A DNA stretch of 64,000 nucleotides, from positions 45,031,445-45,095,444 of the forward strand of contig OX352772.1 in NCBI GenBank assembly GCA_947095535.1, given 5' to 3'. Made by a program: the position numbers and the translations under genes. The DNA comes from Poecilobothrus nobilitatus. Its lineage: Eukaryota; Arthropoda; Insecta; Diptera; Dolichopodidae. Shown here in pieces: positions 11,211-23,395 of the stretch (the stretch's first letter is position 1; each line of letters opens with the position of its first letter). The notes under the pieces are model-generated. The model ran no database searches. It was not told the origin of the DNA and saw nothing but the letters and a program-made list of their open reading frames with translations.

Positions 11211-13260
11211 CGTATCCATAACAACCACTTTTCATTATTAGAGTCTTATTATATTGCAGGTATTTTTTTTATATTAAAATTTGATATTTAATTTAATATT
11301 AGTATAGTAAGTATTAAAAAAATTCTATTTTAATTCATCTCCCTTATACAAAATATGAAATACATAAAATAAAAAAAAATATAAAAAATAAGAAATTAAT
11401 CTCAAAAAAAAAAATTTTTTTTTTTTTCTAAAGGGTTGAGTAGTTTTTCATAAGACAGGAAAATTTATTTTTCTTTTCTTTTCTTTTGCCAACCTTTGTG
11501 TATTTAATAAAGGAATTTTTCTTTATGTATTTTAGACATTATTATTATTATTTAACATATACATATATATATTTATAAAAATATTAAAGATTTTTATCCA
11601 TCTTTTTTTTTTTTTTTATTCTATAAAATGAAAAAAAAAAATCAAAATTTTGTCATATTCAAGTCTTCGTTCTTTACAAAAAAAATTTTTTTGTTCAAAG
11701 AGCTAAAACGTATAGACCTAATCACGATAGAATTTTTCAACCCTTTTTCTTTACTCCTTTTCTTTGTTTTTTTTTTTTTTTAAATAATATCCTCCATTTT
11801 TTTCATAATTTTTTGTTTAGGGGACGAAATAAACATAAAGACAAACGAATATCAAGATTTTTTAAATCTGAAATTTTTATAATGCGGGAAATACAGGAAA
11901 AATGAAAAATATTGCAAAAACAAAAAAAAAAAAAATTGGAGTCGAAACACAAAAGAAATATTTTTTTTTGAAATAATTTTACTTTAAATTTTAACCGGCA
12001 TTAAGTTTGTAATTAATATAATTAATATAGCTTAGACTATATATATATACATATATATATGGCTAACATTTAATTAAAATGACAATATTGAATCCATCTC
12101 TGTGCTTTTTTTTATGTAATCTTGGCTTTTCAAAAAAAAAAATTATTGAAGTCCTACAGTTTTGCTCCTCTGCTTTTTAGTTAGCGTTTATGTATTCTTG
12201 TTCTTTAATGCTCTACATTAGATCAGTTACTTAAAAAAAAAATTGTGTTTCCTGGACCGGATCCTAATGTTCTTTATAAGAAACATATTAAGGAACAAAT
12301 AATTAACATTTAATAAAAAAGTTACTTGTCGTCGCTTTATTAAACCAATTTCTTAGCGTTTTTTTAGTGCACCTTTGTCTAAAACAACAGCCACTTCACG
12401 CTTTTTTAAAATGTCTTTTACATTTTCGGTTCTTCAATAAATTGTACAATTTTTTCGGATAACAAATTTTGCTTTTTGATTTTTTAATCCTCATTGTGTT
12501 TTACACTTTAGATTCTTTAATACCTTCATTTAAAACTGAAAAAAAAAACTTACTAACTGGATGTATTTGAGGAAAGATTGGATGGTTGTTTCTAAGTCTT
12601 TTAAATCTTTTACCAACAACAAAAGAAAAAACAAAAAAGAAAAAAAATATCATTTTTTTATTTTTTTAAGTTCTAAGAATGACAAAAAGTCAACTTGTCA
12701 TAACCAGACCACTTGAAAATCACAAAAAAAAAAAAAATACATTAAAGAGGTTTTTTTTTAAAGAAGAAAAAAATCTGCAAAAAATAAAAAAAAAATTCTG
12801 ATTTAGTTGGAGTAAAGAAAAGATGAAAAATAATGAAGAAGAGAAAAAATAGTCGAGAAAAAACTGATTTTGTTTTTTTTTTTAAATGGAAAGAACTGTT
12901 GAAAAAAATCACCGTTATTTTGTTTTTTTTTTTTAAATTTTTTTATTTTTAGTTAAAAGACGGAAAATCCTGCTTAAAACTCCCCTGTGCGGTAAGCAAG
13001 TGCTCGTGTGGAGTTTTCATTTTCATTTTCAACTTGAAAAATTTTGATTTTTCTTTGTTGTTTGTTTTTTTTTTTTTTTTTTCAGTTTCATTTTCACTCA
13101 AAACTTTTTTTTTGTTATTATATATTTTGTTTTTTATCCTTCGTCATCAAATTATTGTTATTATGGGATGAGGTGATCATTATCATCATCATCATTATAA
13201 TCATCATCATTAGTATTATGATGAAAATCTTACCATATCCTGTATTTTATTTTTTAATAT
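11211..13260. repeat. Homopolymer-rich low-complexity block with (ATC)n
   Basis: Poly-A and poly-T runs occur throughout. An ATC/TCA microsatellite lies at about 13176-13213, and a TA-rich palindromic stretch at about 12038-12060. The segment near 12960-13020 is richer in G+C but shows no continuous frame with a recognisable product. Confidence 0.7.
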
Positions 13261-14642
13261 AATGTTGCCGCATGCTGTTGCCATATGCTGTTAAATATTA
13301 AAAATGTTAAATTTATTAAGGTGACCGTAGGTTACGAAAAAATAAAATGTATCTTTAATTTTAACAATATTAAAAATACTAAATTAAGAACGAGAAACAT
13401 GAAAAAATATAAATAATATATCTGAAAACGATAAAGAGGTTTTATAATATTTTCCAGAATAAGCAATTTTATGGCATGATATTTAAGAGCTATCTTCGAA
13501 CAGAATAGGTTTTGTTTGATTCAGTAGGTTAGTCTTGCCCATAGCTATTAAATACTTCAAAACATAAGGTTTAATTTAATGAATTATCATTTAATTCTTA
13601 ATCAACTTTTAAAAATTTAATTAAGGCAAAACAAGGCAAACAATTAAATTTTAAAAAGAAACGAAAAGAATGTATACGCCATTGTACTGTAAAAAAAAAA
13701 ATAACATTATGGTCAATTTAATTTTACTGACATTAGTTTTTTTTTTCTTTTATTCATGTTATGATGATGGTTAATTTTCATTTTTTTTACCGTATTCCAA
13801 TGCAGTTTTTCTTTTCAAAATGAAAAAAAAAGTAGGGTTATTGTATTTTTTTTTTTTGATTTACAGTTAGAAAATATATTCTTTATCCTTGGCCTTGGTC
13901 TTGGAATTTTCCTTTTTTTTTCTGTTTTTATTTGTTTTTAGAAAAGTGGAATGATTTTGTTTTTTGTTAAACGAGTTTAATTCAGAATAATCGTAATGAC
14001 TTAACAGTACCTCTATACTATTGCATACATTATTTATTAAAGGATATTTAAGGATATAGAAAATAATATTCTACTATATGTCATATTTTTTGTTTTTTGT
14101 TTTTTTTTATGAAGAAAAAGTGAAAATGATTTTGCTTTTTTTTTTGTCGGTGTATTCTTTTTATACATTAGTAATCTGAAAATATAGAAGTTCTGATTAC
14201 TGAATAAATGTTTGGATTAACAATTCAAAATGGAATTTTTCAGTAAAACACCAGTAAAGCTTTTTCTAAGCCTGCATTGTTTAAGGAATTTTTATTTTTT
14301 TGTTAGGTACTGATAATTGTTAGTTTTGCATTGAGTGATAGTTGCATTACTTTGTGGTCTATTTATAACCATTAAGTACTTTATTTTTACCTATAGTAGT
14401 TTCTAAACTATGTAGTTGATGCTTATCTAGATTAGATTTTATTATAAATGTAGTTCTTGCTTTATTTACAACCACTGTCTTCTGACTGTCTGACTCTTTT
14501 CTGTTTTTTAAACATTTCATGTTATTTAGTTTTTTCTTCCTGTTTTTTTAAGTTCTCTGTCAAAACACATTTACGTTTTGGATATATATTACCAGAAGTA
14601 ACGGTTGGAGAGTGCACTCATGATTGCATTCTTTTGTAAATG
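13261..14642. other. Mixed AT-rich sequence, no gene recognised
   Basis: The stretch includes a homopolymer-rich patch at about 13690-14150. The 60-residue frame at 14457-14639 has a mixed composition but no motif, no partner exon and no match I recognise. Confidence 0.4.
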
Positions 14643-14691
14643 AATGAGAAACGTACCTTTCTGAATGAGGTAATGAGAAACGTACCTTTCT
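14643..14691. repeat. Tandem duplication, 29-bp period
   Basis: 'aatgagaaacgtacctttct' occurs identically at 14643-14662 and 14672-14691. Confidence 0.85.
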
Positions 14692-14916
14692 CAATTGTTA
14701 GAGAATTGTATGAGTTCTCTTAAATAACCGTCAATATTCTGAAGGAAACTTAACTCTGATCTATAAAGTAAACTATAGTTGAAGAAATATATTGAGGAAC
14801 GAGGAACATGAAAAAATAGTAAAATAATAGTTAAATAATACTAATTTAAATATAAATGGTTTAAGTACCACCTATAGTACTTAATGCACGAACATTATTT
14901 TAAATAGTTAAGTTGC

Positions 14917-14927
14917 TTTATATCTGA
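14917..14927. repeat. Target site duplication of SINE copy B, 5' side
   Basis: 'tttatatctga' recurs as 'ttcatatctga' at 15243-15253, one mismatch in eleven, on either side of the SINE. Confidence 0.6.
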
Positions 14928-15242
14928 CCTATGGTGTAGTGATTAATGTCTCCGTTCTTACAATCGAAAGGTTGTTGGTTTCAAACCTCGATCTCGAGTA
15001 GTAGAAATAGTTTATAGTCGTAATACAAAGATAATTTAATATAAAAATAATTGTTGTTTAAGATAATAGATGGCGCACAAGTATAGTGTTTTAGTGAATA
15101 ACGATTATTTCTAAACTAAAACTAAGTCGACTATGAATAATAAGTAGGGATTTAGCGAATGTCCTATAATAAGTAAGGTTTTGGCGAATGTCTTATGCTA
15201 CGCATTATAGTGGTATTGGTGAAGAAAAAAGCAAAAACCTGT
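14928..15242 (+). mobile_element. tRNA-like SINE, copy B
   Basis: The head 'ctatggtgtagtgattaatg' is an A-box/D-arm match. It is followed by 'caatcgaaaggttg' and 'ggtttcaaacctcg', a T-arm/B-box match with a one-base insertion. The body then matches copy A through 'aatagatggcgcacaag', 'gactatgaataataagtagg' and related phrases. The end is A-rich at about 15221-15240. The flanking near-duplications at 14917-14927 and 15243-15253 give a length of about 315 bp. It is older or more diverged than copy A, and its anticodon-loop region no longer reads TTC. No coding potential. Confidence 0.75.
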
Positions 15243-15253
15243 TTCATATCTGA
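15243..15253. repeat. Target site duplication of SINE copy B, 3' side
   Basis: It partners 14917-14927 with one mismatch, directly after the A-rich SINE end. Confidence 0.6.
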
Positions 15254-16208
15254 ACAACAATTTTGTCCTTTAACCTATGAGTAAAAGTAAAACTGTTTCT
15301 ATCACTCTATAACACTGTAAATCATTTCCATTGTTTTTTAAGGTAGTCAAATTTGATTAAATCAGATATTTTATACTTTGAGTTAATCATTTTGGATTTT
15401 AGTGTGTTACATAATATTATACGTATATATGTGATAACCGGTATTAGCAAAATGTTTATGACGATCAAAAATATAAAAAAAAAAAAAATTATCCTTTTTT
15501 TTTTCTTTTGTTTTGATTTTGTTTAGAAATATAATTCGGGAATGGGGTTAATTTTTAAGGACACTGTTAACTGACCGTAAGGTTATATTTTATATTTCAG
15601 TTATTTATGAACTCAATTATAAATAAATACTAACACACACATATGTATATATATGTTTATGCTATTATATTATTTATAAATAAATAATTTTATTTGAAAA
15701 TAATTTGGCAAAAATGTTGTGTTGTGGTTTTTTTTTCTTTTTGTTGTTACGATTGAAATGGAGTATTGAACTAGAAATAATTGTTTCCATATAATGCCTT
15801 CCTGTAATAACATTGATTATAAAATATAAATTAAACAAAAGTATAACAAAAAAAGAAATAAATATATTATAAGGTGCTAGGGGAAAAGATTTTGTATATA
15901 CACACAGACACACACACATTACATTATTATAAATTTTGTTTGTCTATCCACTTTCACACTGAAGTATTTTTAAAGTGCAAAGAATAGCTAACTAATTATT
16001 GATGAATTTACATGCTGTTCTTATTTTTTTTCTGGATAATGTAGAAAGAAAAGGGTAAAAAGATTTTAAATATTTTGTTTTAATATAGCAATAAAAGTAA
16101 ATATTCGAAATGACTTCCAAAATGATCTGTAACTTTAAAAAAATTTTATTAGATTGACAGCAGTTTTAGAAAATTAAATGTAAAGTTTTTTTTTGTAAGT
16201 CAAATTTT
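15254..16208. other. AT-rich sequence with a short CA microsatellite
   Basis: An imperfect (CA)n lies at about 15898-15919 and a TA-rich palindromic stretch at about 15640-15655. The 81-residue minus-strand frame around 15674-15919 reads through the microsatellite and poly-T and is rejected as a gene. Confidence 0.5.
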
Positions 16209-16348
16209 GTTAAGCCAAACAAGTATTTATGAGGAACAAAGAGTAAACGTTTCATATCCTCTTTCTTTAAACTACAAAATTAGTTTTTAGGATTAAGGGT
16301 TTTGAACCAAGAGCAAAACATTCCTCATAAATACTCGTGTGGCTTGAC
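16209..16348. repeat. Inverted repeat with 29-bp arms and 82-bp loop
   Basis: The left arm 16209-16237 and the right arm 16320-16348 are reverse complements at all but four positions. Both contain 'agtatttatgaggaa' on the same reading after complementing. The AT-rich loop is not itself repeated. It could be a foldback element, a hairpin RNA precursor or the ends of a tiny MITE. Confidence 0.75.
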
Positions 16349-17760
16349 TGAATCAATTCATTTTGTTCTAATTTTAAAATTTGGTTCAACATCGTTTTGA
16401 ATAAAATGCATGATTCAAAAGAGCGATTTAAGTTTTAAAGTTAAAAAATTATTAGTAAGAAAATCAATTTTTGAATAATTTGTAGACATTTTTGGATCCG
16501 TTGCTTATTATTCACAGCCTCAGCAGTAATAATATGGATCAGGATCAAGATATGAAAAAGAAACCCGCCCAAATTCAAAAATTCTAAGCATCTAATCTCA
16601 AAGTAGCCAAAAATTGTAATATAAATTAATAGTATCTATTACTTAACAGGTTTTTATGTATTCTTAATAATGTCTAAGCCGATATTTTGTTGATTCGCAC
16701 TTTCAAATTTTATCTAAGTAATTTTATAGTTTTTGGGTCTCAAAAATCAAAATCTGATAATTTTGAGGTGAAGAAATGAAATAAAAATTGCGAAACCGAA
16801 AAATTCCAATTTAATTTATTCTTATTTTATTTTAATAATAGACCAAATAAATTACAGGAAAACGGATATATTTATAGATTCTATAGATTTTCTTTATTTT
16901 TTTTTTTTTTTTTGTAATCATTGTGATGAAATTATGCATATTTCCTTTAACTAAACAGAACAAAAGAAAAAATAAAGATAATTCATATAACATCTTTAGA
17001 TATTGAACATAATAGTATTTTTTGTTGTAAATTTTAATGTTGCGGTTTTTTTATAAAAAGTCTTTGGTGGCAGATTATTTTATTGGAATCAAGAGATCAT
17101 ACTGTAGAAATGAATAGTAAAATCTAATAATATATGGTGATATATGCCATGCTACAAAAAATGAATTTATCATTTTACAATTTAAGTAGAATTTTTTTTA
17201 CGAGAGTCGATGGAAAACTTTAAAAATCACCGAAAGGAATTGCAAGAGATTCTTCCGAATAATATTGGACTTTACCCAACTAAACGCACCTCCTTATTTT
17301 AAACCAAACTTTCCGTTGTACTTTTAATACAAATGTACAGTTTGGATAAGAATCTAGAAAGGTGAATGTAGAAAGGATTCTTAAGAAAAAAGAGTTTAAA
17401 ACATTTAGGATTTTGTAGAATCGGTAAGATAGTTTGTCTCAAATTGTATTTAGACAAACTTATCTAAGAAAGAAATTATAAATATTTTTTTTGTGTGTTT
17501 GCAAATGTCTTCAAAGTGCTCCATGGTTTGTTTTGAAGTGCGCGTTTTATAGTAGAAGTTAATATTGATTACAAAGTAATATGAAAAGATTATATATACG
17601 TTTCGCCAACCTCGTTATTGAAATTATGACCTAGTTTTTTCAAAGAAATCATTTAAATCATATGACCAAGTTGATTAAATAGCACAATTTTATAAGAATA
17701 ATAAATAACTTTAAATAAACTACTAATAAATTGCCTGCACTACTGTCAAGTATGTCTTGG
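16349..17760. other. AT-rich sequence without a recognised feature
   Basis: Both strands were examined. No coding similarity was recognised, including around the more balanced stretches at 16490-16580 and 17205-17300. Confidence 0.4.
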
Positions 17761-19620
17761 CATTGAACTAAAACCAAAATTACAAAAAAAAAGAAAAATT
17801 AAAGAGAAAATTTTCAACATTGCTTTTAAAGATGATTTTAAGAACTAAACGAATACAAAATATATTATTCCTTTGAAATCAATATAAAAAAAAAATCCTA
17901 TATAGAGTTAATTTAAAAAAATAAAGAAAAATTTTATTACCATTTTTGTATTCACACCAACAAGTGTATTATTATGGTATATGTAATTTTTAAAAATATG
18001 AAGAAAAAAAATAAATATAAAATGTACTGTTTAAAATCAAAAATTCATAAGTAAATTTTATGTATATCTTATAATATTATCCTAGTTTTGTTATTGCTTA
18101 TGTTACCCATCACCCCATCATCCCATCAATTTCAACTCCCTATTCAAACAGAACGCCATTATCTTTAATAAAATTTGGTGTTTTTTGTTGTTTTATTTTT
18201 TATTTTTGTTTTTTTTTTTTATAAACATGTACAGAAATCCTTGAGCCTTATGCCATACTTAAATGTGTTCCACCAAAATCTAAACTAAAAAAAAAATTAT
18301 TATTTAAGAATAATAAAAAAAAAAAAATTCATATTTATTTTAACCCCTATTTTTAAGAATTCGGCGTTTTTGTATGAATAGAAAGCGGAAAGAAGAAAAA
18401 CAGAAAAAATAGAGGATGTAAAGTAAAAAAAGAAACAAAAAAAAATTTGTATTAAGAAAAAAAAATTCAAATTTGTTTTTTATTTTTTTTTTTACTTTAA
18501 ACTCCTACCACCACTTTCACCAATATAACCACTCCTATGATCTTTTTCTTTTTCTTTTTCTTCATGTTTTGTATTAAAAAAATTCTTTCAATGGCACCAT
18601 TCCAGTATTTTACTAAGTGTTTTTTTTTTTACTTCTTTTTGTAGTGCTAGAGGTGACAGTATAGTTAAGAAAACATAGTGGGTATTATTAATTATTAAAG
18701 ATTTTTAGCGGGTTGAGACTAGAAGATGCATTCATTGAATGCTAGTAAATACAGTTTACTTTATGAGGAACGATTCTTGAAAATTTTTTTCTTTAAATTT
18801 TTCTTTGCAAAAATGAAAAAAAAAAACCAAAAACCAAAAAAAATAAAATAAAAACTAACCTACCCATACTCTTTTAACTACCCTTCCTATCTCTTTTTTT
18901 ATTTAAGAAAAAAAAAAAAGCCATTCTAATTCTTTTCATCTTTCTATTCTATTCTCATTTAAAACTTTCATTTTATGATAATTTTTTTTTTTTTTTATGT
19001 ATAGTGTGATATACTGTTGTATAGGTAGTAGGAAAAAAAAAAAAAACAAACGGGAATAAAAAAAAAATAAAGTACCGAAAAAAAATTCGCTGTTATATTT
19101 TTTTTTTATTTTCTCATTTTTTTTTCGATCTATAGTGTGTGTGTTTTTTATTTTTTATTAAGTTTTTTTTTTTTTTTTTACATATTTTTTTAATGTTATT
19201 TTTTTTATTCGCGTTATTTTTTCTGCGCATTTTCCATTCTAAAAAATGTTTTTAGAGGATCCTGTATAATTCTTTCTTACTTTACTAACGGTATTTTCCT
19301 TTTTTTTTTTTAAAGTTTTTCTTTTTTTTTTTTATTATCATTATTTTTACATTACTTTTTGATTTTCTTTCCTTTTTCTTACTAATATTATTACTAACAA
19401 AAAAAAAAAAAAAAACGGTACAAAATGAAGAGTAGAACAAGTAGTAGAAAAAGATAGTAGTAGTAGAAAATAGAGGGTATGTAGAATATAAAACAAAATA
19501 AAATACGAATTAAAAAAATTTTAATGTTGTTGCCAGCCACGATTTATTTTCTAAAAATAACAAAAAAAAAAAAAAACAAAAATTACATATAATAGTAATA
19601 ATTTTTAGATTTTAGATCTG
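17761..19620. repeat. Homopolymer-rich low-complexity block
   Basis: Dense A and T runs are interrupted by C-rich pyrimidine stretches at about 18106-18145 and 18505-18540. There is no reading frame worth calling. Confidence 0.7.
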
Positions 19621-20990
19621 ATGTCAAGTTAAAGAGGAATTAATAGTTCAGGAGATTACCAGAAAATTTTGTTCTTTCAATTTTACTTAAGTTTATAAGA
19701 CTCAACTTTTTTACATTCTGTGTATACTCATTCTCAAAGGACATTTTTTTACTTTGAACATAATTAAATTTTGGTATTTTTTTGGATTTTAATTAATATA
19801 TAATTTTCGATTAATGTTTCATGTAGTCGTACACGTCGTAAGTATAATTCGCCCTTATGATATTTACCACACCTGGTTAGGAAAGGCTGTGTATTTTTTA
19901 AAAATTATTTTAAATATTTTCCGTTCTCTTAAAGCGAGGATTTTAGACGCAATTGTGATGTGGCTTTGAATTCTGTATTTCGATGTAATAAAAAAAAAAT
20001 TTTAATATTAAATGAATGCATTAAAGTTCAAATTTACGACCGCAACACATTCCATAATGGTGGAAACTGTTACAAATAACAAAAAATGCTAAATGTCAAA
20101 AGGAATTTTAATCGGAAATTTTGCGGGGATTTTAAGAAACTCAAGCTTAAAGGAATACTAAAAATATCCAACAAACCCACAGAGTCACATTCAATATGGA
20201 ATATAATATTTAATATTAATATAAGCTTTAGAGATAAAAGTTTGACAAAATTTACGTTTTGTAATGCAATAAAGTATTAAAATTTCAGATCTCATCAAAA
20301 TAAAGGTGCAAAAATCTAAGATGGTTAAAAGGCCTAAAAATTATGATGCAAACGTAAAAAATTAAATGTATTATGCCGAAATGCCTCAATTTTATAAAAA
20401 CGAACCATATAGTGAAGAAAAACAATTCAAAATCAAGTAAATCTTTACAAACGGAAGCATAATGAAGAAAAAAAATGTAAGTAAATCTTATTTATTCAAG
20501 ATTTTGAACTATTAATGCTTCAGCTAAGAATATTTTTGAATCCAAAACCTTTTATATGAAAAAAAAACTTTTAAGAAAAAGCAAATTTTCATTATTAGGT
20601 AGTCACAGACATTATAAAATTTCGTACAAATAAATAAAAACCATTAGATATAGGAAAAAATAGAGAAACCAATCACTCTTTATTCAAAATCAGTTCTTAG
20701 ATGACATACAATAACGAATAATCAAAAACAAATTCTATTAGTATTAAACATAATAATAGAATAATAAAGATTCCTACTTAATTCCTACTTGAACAAAAAT
20801 AAACCATTTTAAAAGTAATTTCATAAAATATTTATATAAGTATAGTTATTGGTCTATTGTAAATATAATTTTAAAATTATTCCAAACTGTTATCAAATTT
20901 TTTATATTCATATATTTATAATATGTATGTATAAGAGAAAATAAAATTACAAATTAAAACGAATATCCTGTGATGAAAATTCAATTCAAT
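19621..20990. other. AT-rich sequence, unrecognised 64-codon frame only
   Basis: The plus-strand frame at 20086-20280 has a protein-like composition rich in K, N, F and I. It shows no motif I recognise, no repeat copy in the window and no signal of conservation that I can test here. I do not call it a gene. Confidence 0.4.
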
Positions 20991-22060
20991 ATTATAATAA
21001 AAAAAAAGTAATCTTGTGAAACAATGTAAAAGAAAATCTATTGAAAATATTATGCAAGTATATGCAATTAAATTGCAATTTAAAACACGATTTCAAATAT
21101 AACTTTGTGTCTATGGTGTTTTTTTTTTGTTTTTTTTTTACAACATTTTTAAATTCAATCCCTACTTCTTCTATCACTAACCACCACTATCGTTATTAAA
21201 CTTAATTTTTGTTTTTTGTTTTGTTTTTTTTTTTTTTTCTGTACTGTTCTCCAATTTTTATGACTTAGAGTATAGGATAATATTTTAATAGGAAAAGGAT
21301 GGATGTTAGCATACAAAAAAAAAAAAGAATAAAAAATAAAAAAGAAATTATTGTGAATTATAATGTATTCTTTTTGATTCAATACACACACATACACACA
21401 CACACCAACACACATTAAGAAATTATTTTGAACATAAAATTAGAGGCAAAAAAAAAAAAGAAGAAATTATTATAACAAAAATACATTAAATATATAATAA
21501 TAAAAAAAAAAAAAGGAATACATATAACCAAACATAGAAAAGAATAAAAAAAAACAAAGAAAAAAAAAACAAAAAACAAATAACTAACATAAACCAAAAT
21601 TTATATTAGAAAGTTCTCAGTTTTATTAACAATTTTTTTTTTCGTTTCTTACATATTTTCTTGTTTTTTATTTTTTGTAAAATTTAATGTTATTTTTTTA
21701 TTATATATATATATATTTTTTTTTAAAATCATTTTTTATTTTTTATTATTACTTTTTTTTTTTTTTTATTTATTTGTTGCTGTTACTGATGCGAAATTAT
21801 GCTTTGGAATTATTGTTCTTATTGTTTTTGTTTTTTATAGTTTTTATTTTTTTTATTTTGTGTTTTTTTTTTTCTATACGATAATCATAAAAAGTACTTC
21901 TAATGGTACTACTATTAAAATGTTACTATTGAAATGACATATAAAAATTGAAAAAAAATTCGTTTATAATGTATGTTTAAATTCTTAAAAAATTTCTATT
22001 CAAAAATAAGAAAATTTAAGATGAAAAAGAAAAAAATATAAAAAATAACTTTTTTAAATA
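20991..22060. repeat. Homopolymer-rich block with (CA)n microsatellite
   Basis: An imperfect CA repeat lies at about 21384-21415 amid poly-A and poly-T. The overlapping short frames on both strands translate to K or F runs. Confidence 0.7.
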
Positions 22061-22429
22061 GTATGGTTTTATCGAAAGAAATCTCTCCTATAAAGTACAA
22101 AACACAATTTGTGGTGAATCTTGAGCATCTAAAAATTTTTAGAAGATAATAAAAGAACCTTGCAAATCATTTGAATTTTGAACTTTTAGGATAAAAATCA
22201 CAATAATTAAAATAACCTCAAATGTTTTGCGAGCTATACGTAAACACCAATATAGAAATAAACAAGTAAATGTAACAGTAAATCGATGCAACCGACTTAT
22301 TAATACTCTACACCTGAATAATTCCAATTAAATTAAAAATTCATAAGTTTTTTGGCAGCTGCTTGAACTTCTTCCTTTTTCTGTCTTATTTAACTCAAAT
22401 TTCAAGAACGTAAAAGATGTATCATCTTG
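22061..22429. other. AT-rich spacer without a recognised feature
   Basis: Ordinary AT-rich sequence leads into the tandem-unit repeat. The 62-residue minus-strand frame at 22139-22327 has no recognisable motif. Confidence 0.4.
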
Positions 22430-23395
22430 GGATATGCTTGACACCCTGAAAATTTCAAGTTTCCATCTTAATTAACTTCAAAGATATTCTTGTTGGCCCT
22501 TGGGAGGCGTGTGTCAGGTAACCGAATTGCCACTCCAATTCATCAAATCCATCTCAGGGACATAAAGAAAACATGCCAGAACACCATTGAGAAATTTAAA
22601 GGTTCTACTTTTGTTGGTTTTGGAGATATGTTTTTTTGCTCTTGAGCTCGTCCGGAAGTTTTCAAAATGCGAACCCATGGTTTAATTTCTCTCAAATATC
22701 AGTTTCCAATTTTATAGAAAAGGAAACATAACAGAACAGCCTTCTACTAAAAATAAAGGTTCTATCTTTGTTGGTTATAGAGATATACTCGTTTGCTCTG
22801 GGGCTCGTTCGGAAGCTTCCAAGATCCGAAATCATGGACCAAATGCTCTCAAAATTCAGAAACTTAAATCAAACGTAAAAGAACACCATTGTACCAAATT
22901 TAAAGGTTCTATCTTTGTTGGTTTTGGAGATAATCGTTTGCTCTGGGGCTCGTTCGGAAGCTTCCAGAACCCGAACTCATGGACCAAATCCACTCAAATT
23001 TCAGAGACGTAAATGAAACATGAAGTAACATCATGGTACCAAATTTAAAGGTTCTATCTTTGTTGGTTTTGGAGATAATCTTGTTTGCTCCGGAATCATT
23101 CGGAAGCTTCCAGTGTCCGAACCCATGTGCCGATTTTGTTCAGATTCGAATTTAGCCTTCCTTTCATAATTAGTAGTCTACTATATATATTTCATCAAGA
23201 TAGCTTTACTAGTTTTTGAGTTATCGTGCGAACGGACGGACGGACGGACACCGTTAAATCGACTCAAGACGTGATCCTGATTCAGAATATATTATCATAC
23301 ATCTAACCATCCATATCTAACTCGCTTGCTTTTGCTGGTTACAAACTCCATACCAAAGTTAATATACCCTGTACTTAACGTGTACAGTATAAAAA
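22430..23395 (+). mobile_element. Interspersed repeat: about four 145-157-bp tandem units, GGAC cluster and terminal hairpin
   Basis: The phrase 'ggttctatctttgttggtt' (with variants) recurs at 22601, 22758, 22905 and 23050, giving unit lengths of about 157, 147 and 145. Each unit also holds 'gttcggaagcttcca' and 'catggaccaaat'-like blocks. A fifth, decayed unit may start near 22450. After the units come 'gagttatcgtgcgaacgg' and four GGAC steps (about 23232-23250), then 'tgatcctgattcagaata'. The end carries a short hairpin, CTGTAC/GTACAG (23369-23374 with 23382-23387), inside 'atac...gtat'. The layout (GGAC cluster, 'cctgatcaagaatat'-like phrase, terminal hairpin with 'ataccct') recalls repeat ends I remember from fly genomes, but I cannot name the family. 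Non-coding. Confidence 0.7.

Noticed and set aside
22600..23130. CRISPR-like array
   Set aside because: Units of about 150 bp with diverged, contiguous repeats, no constant short repeat and no spacers. This is a eukaryotic transposon-type tandem.
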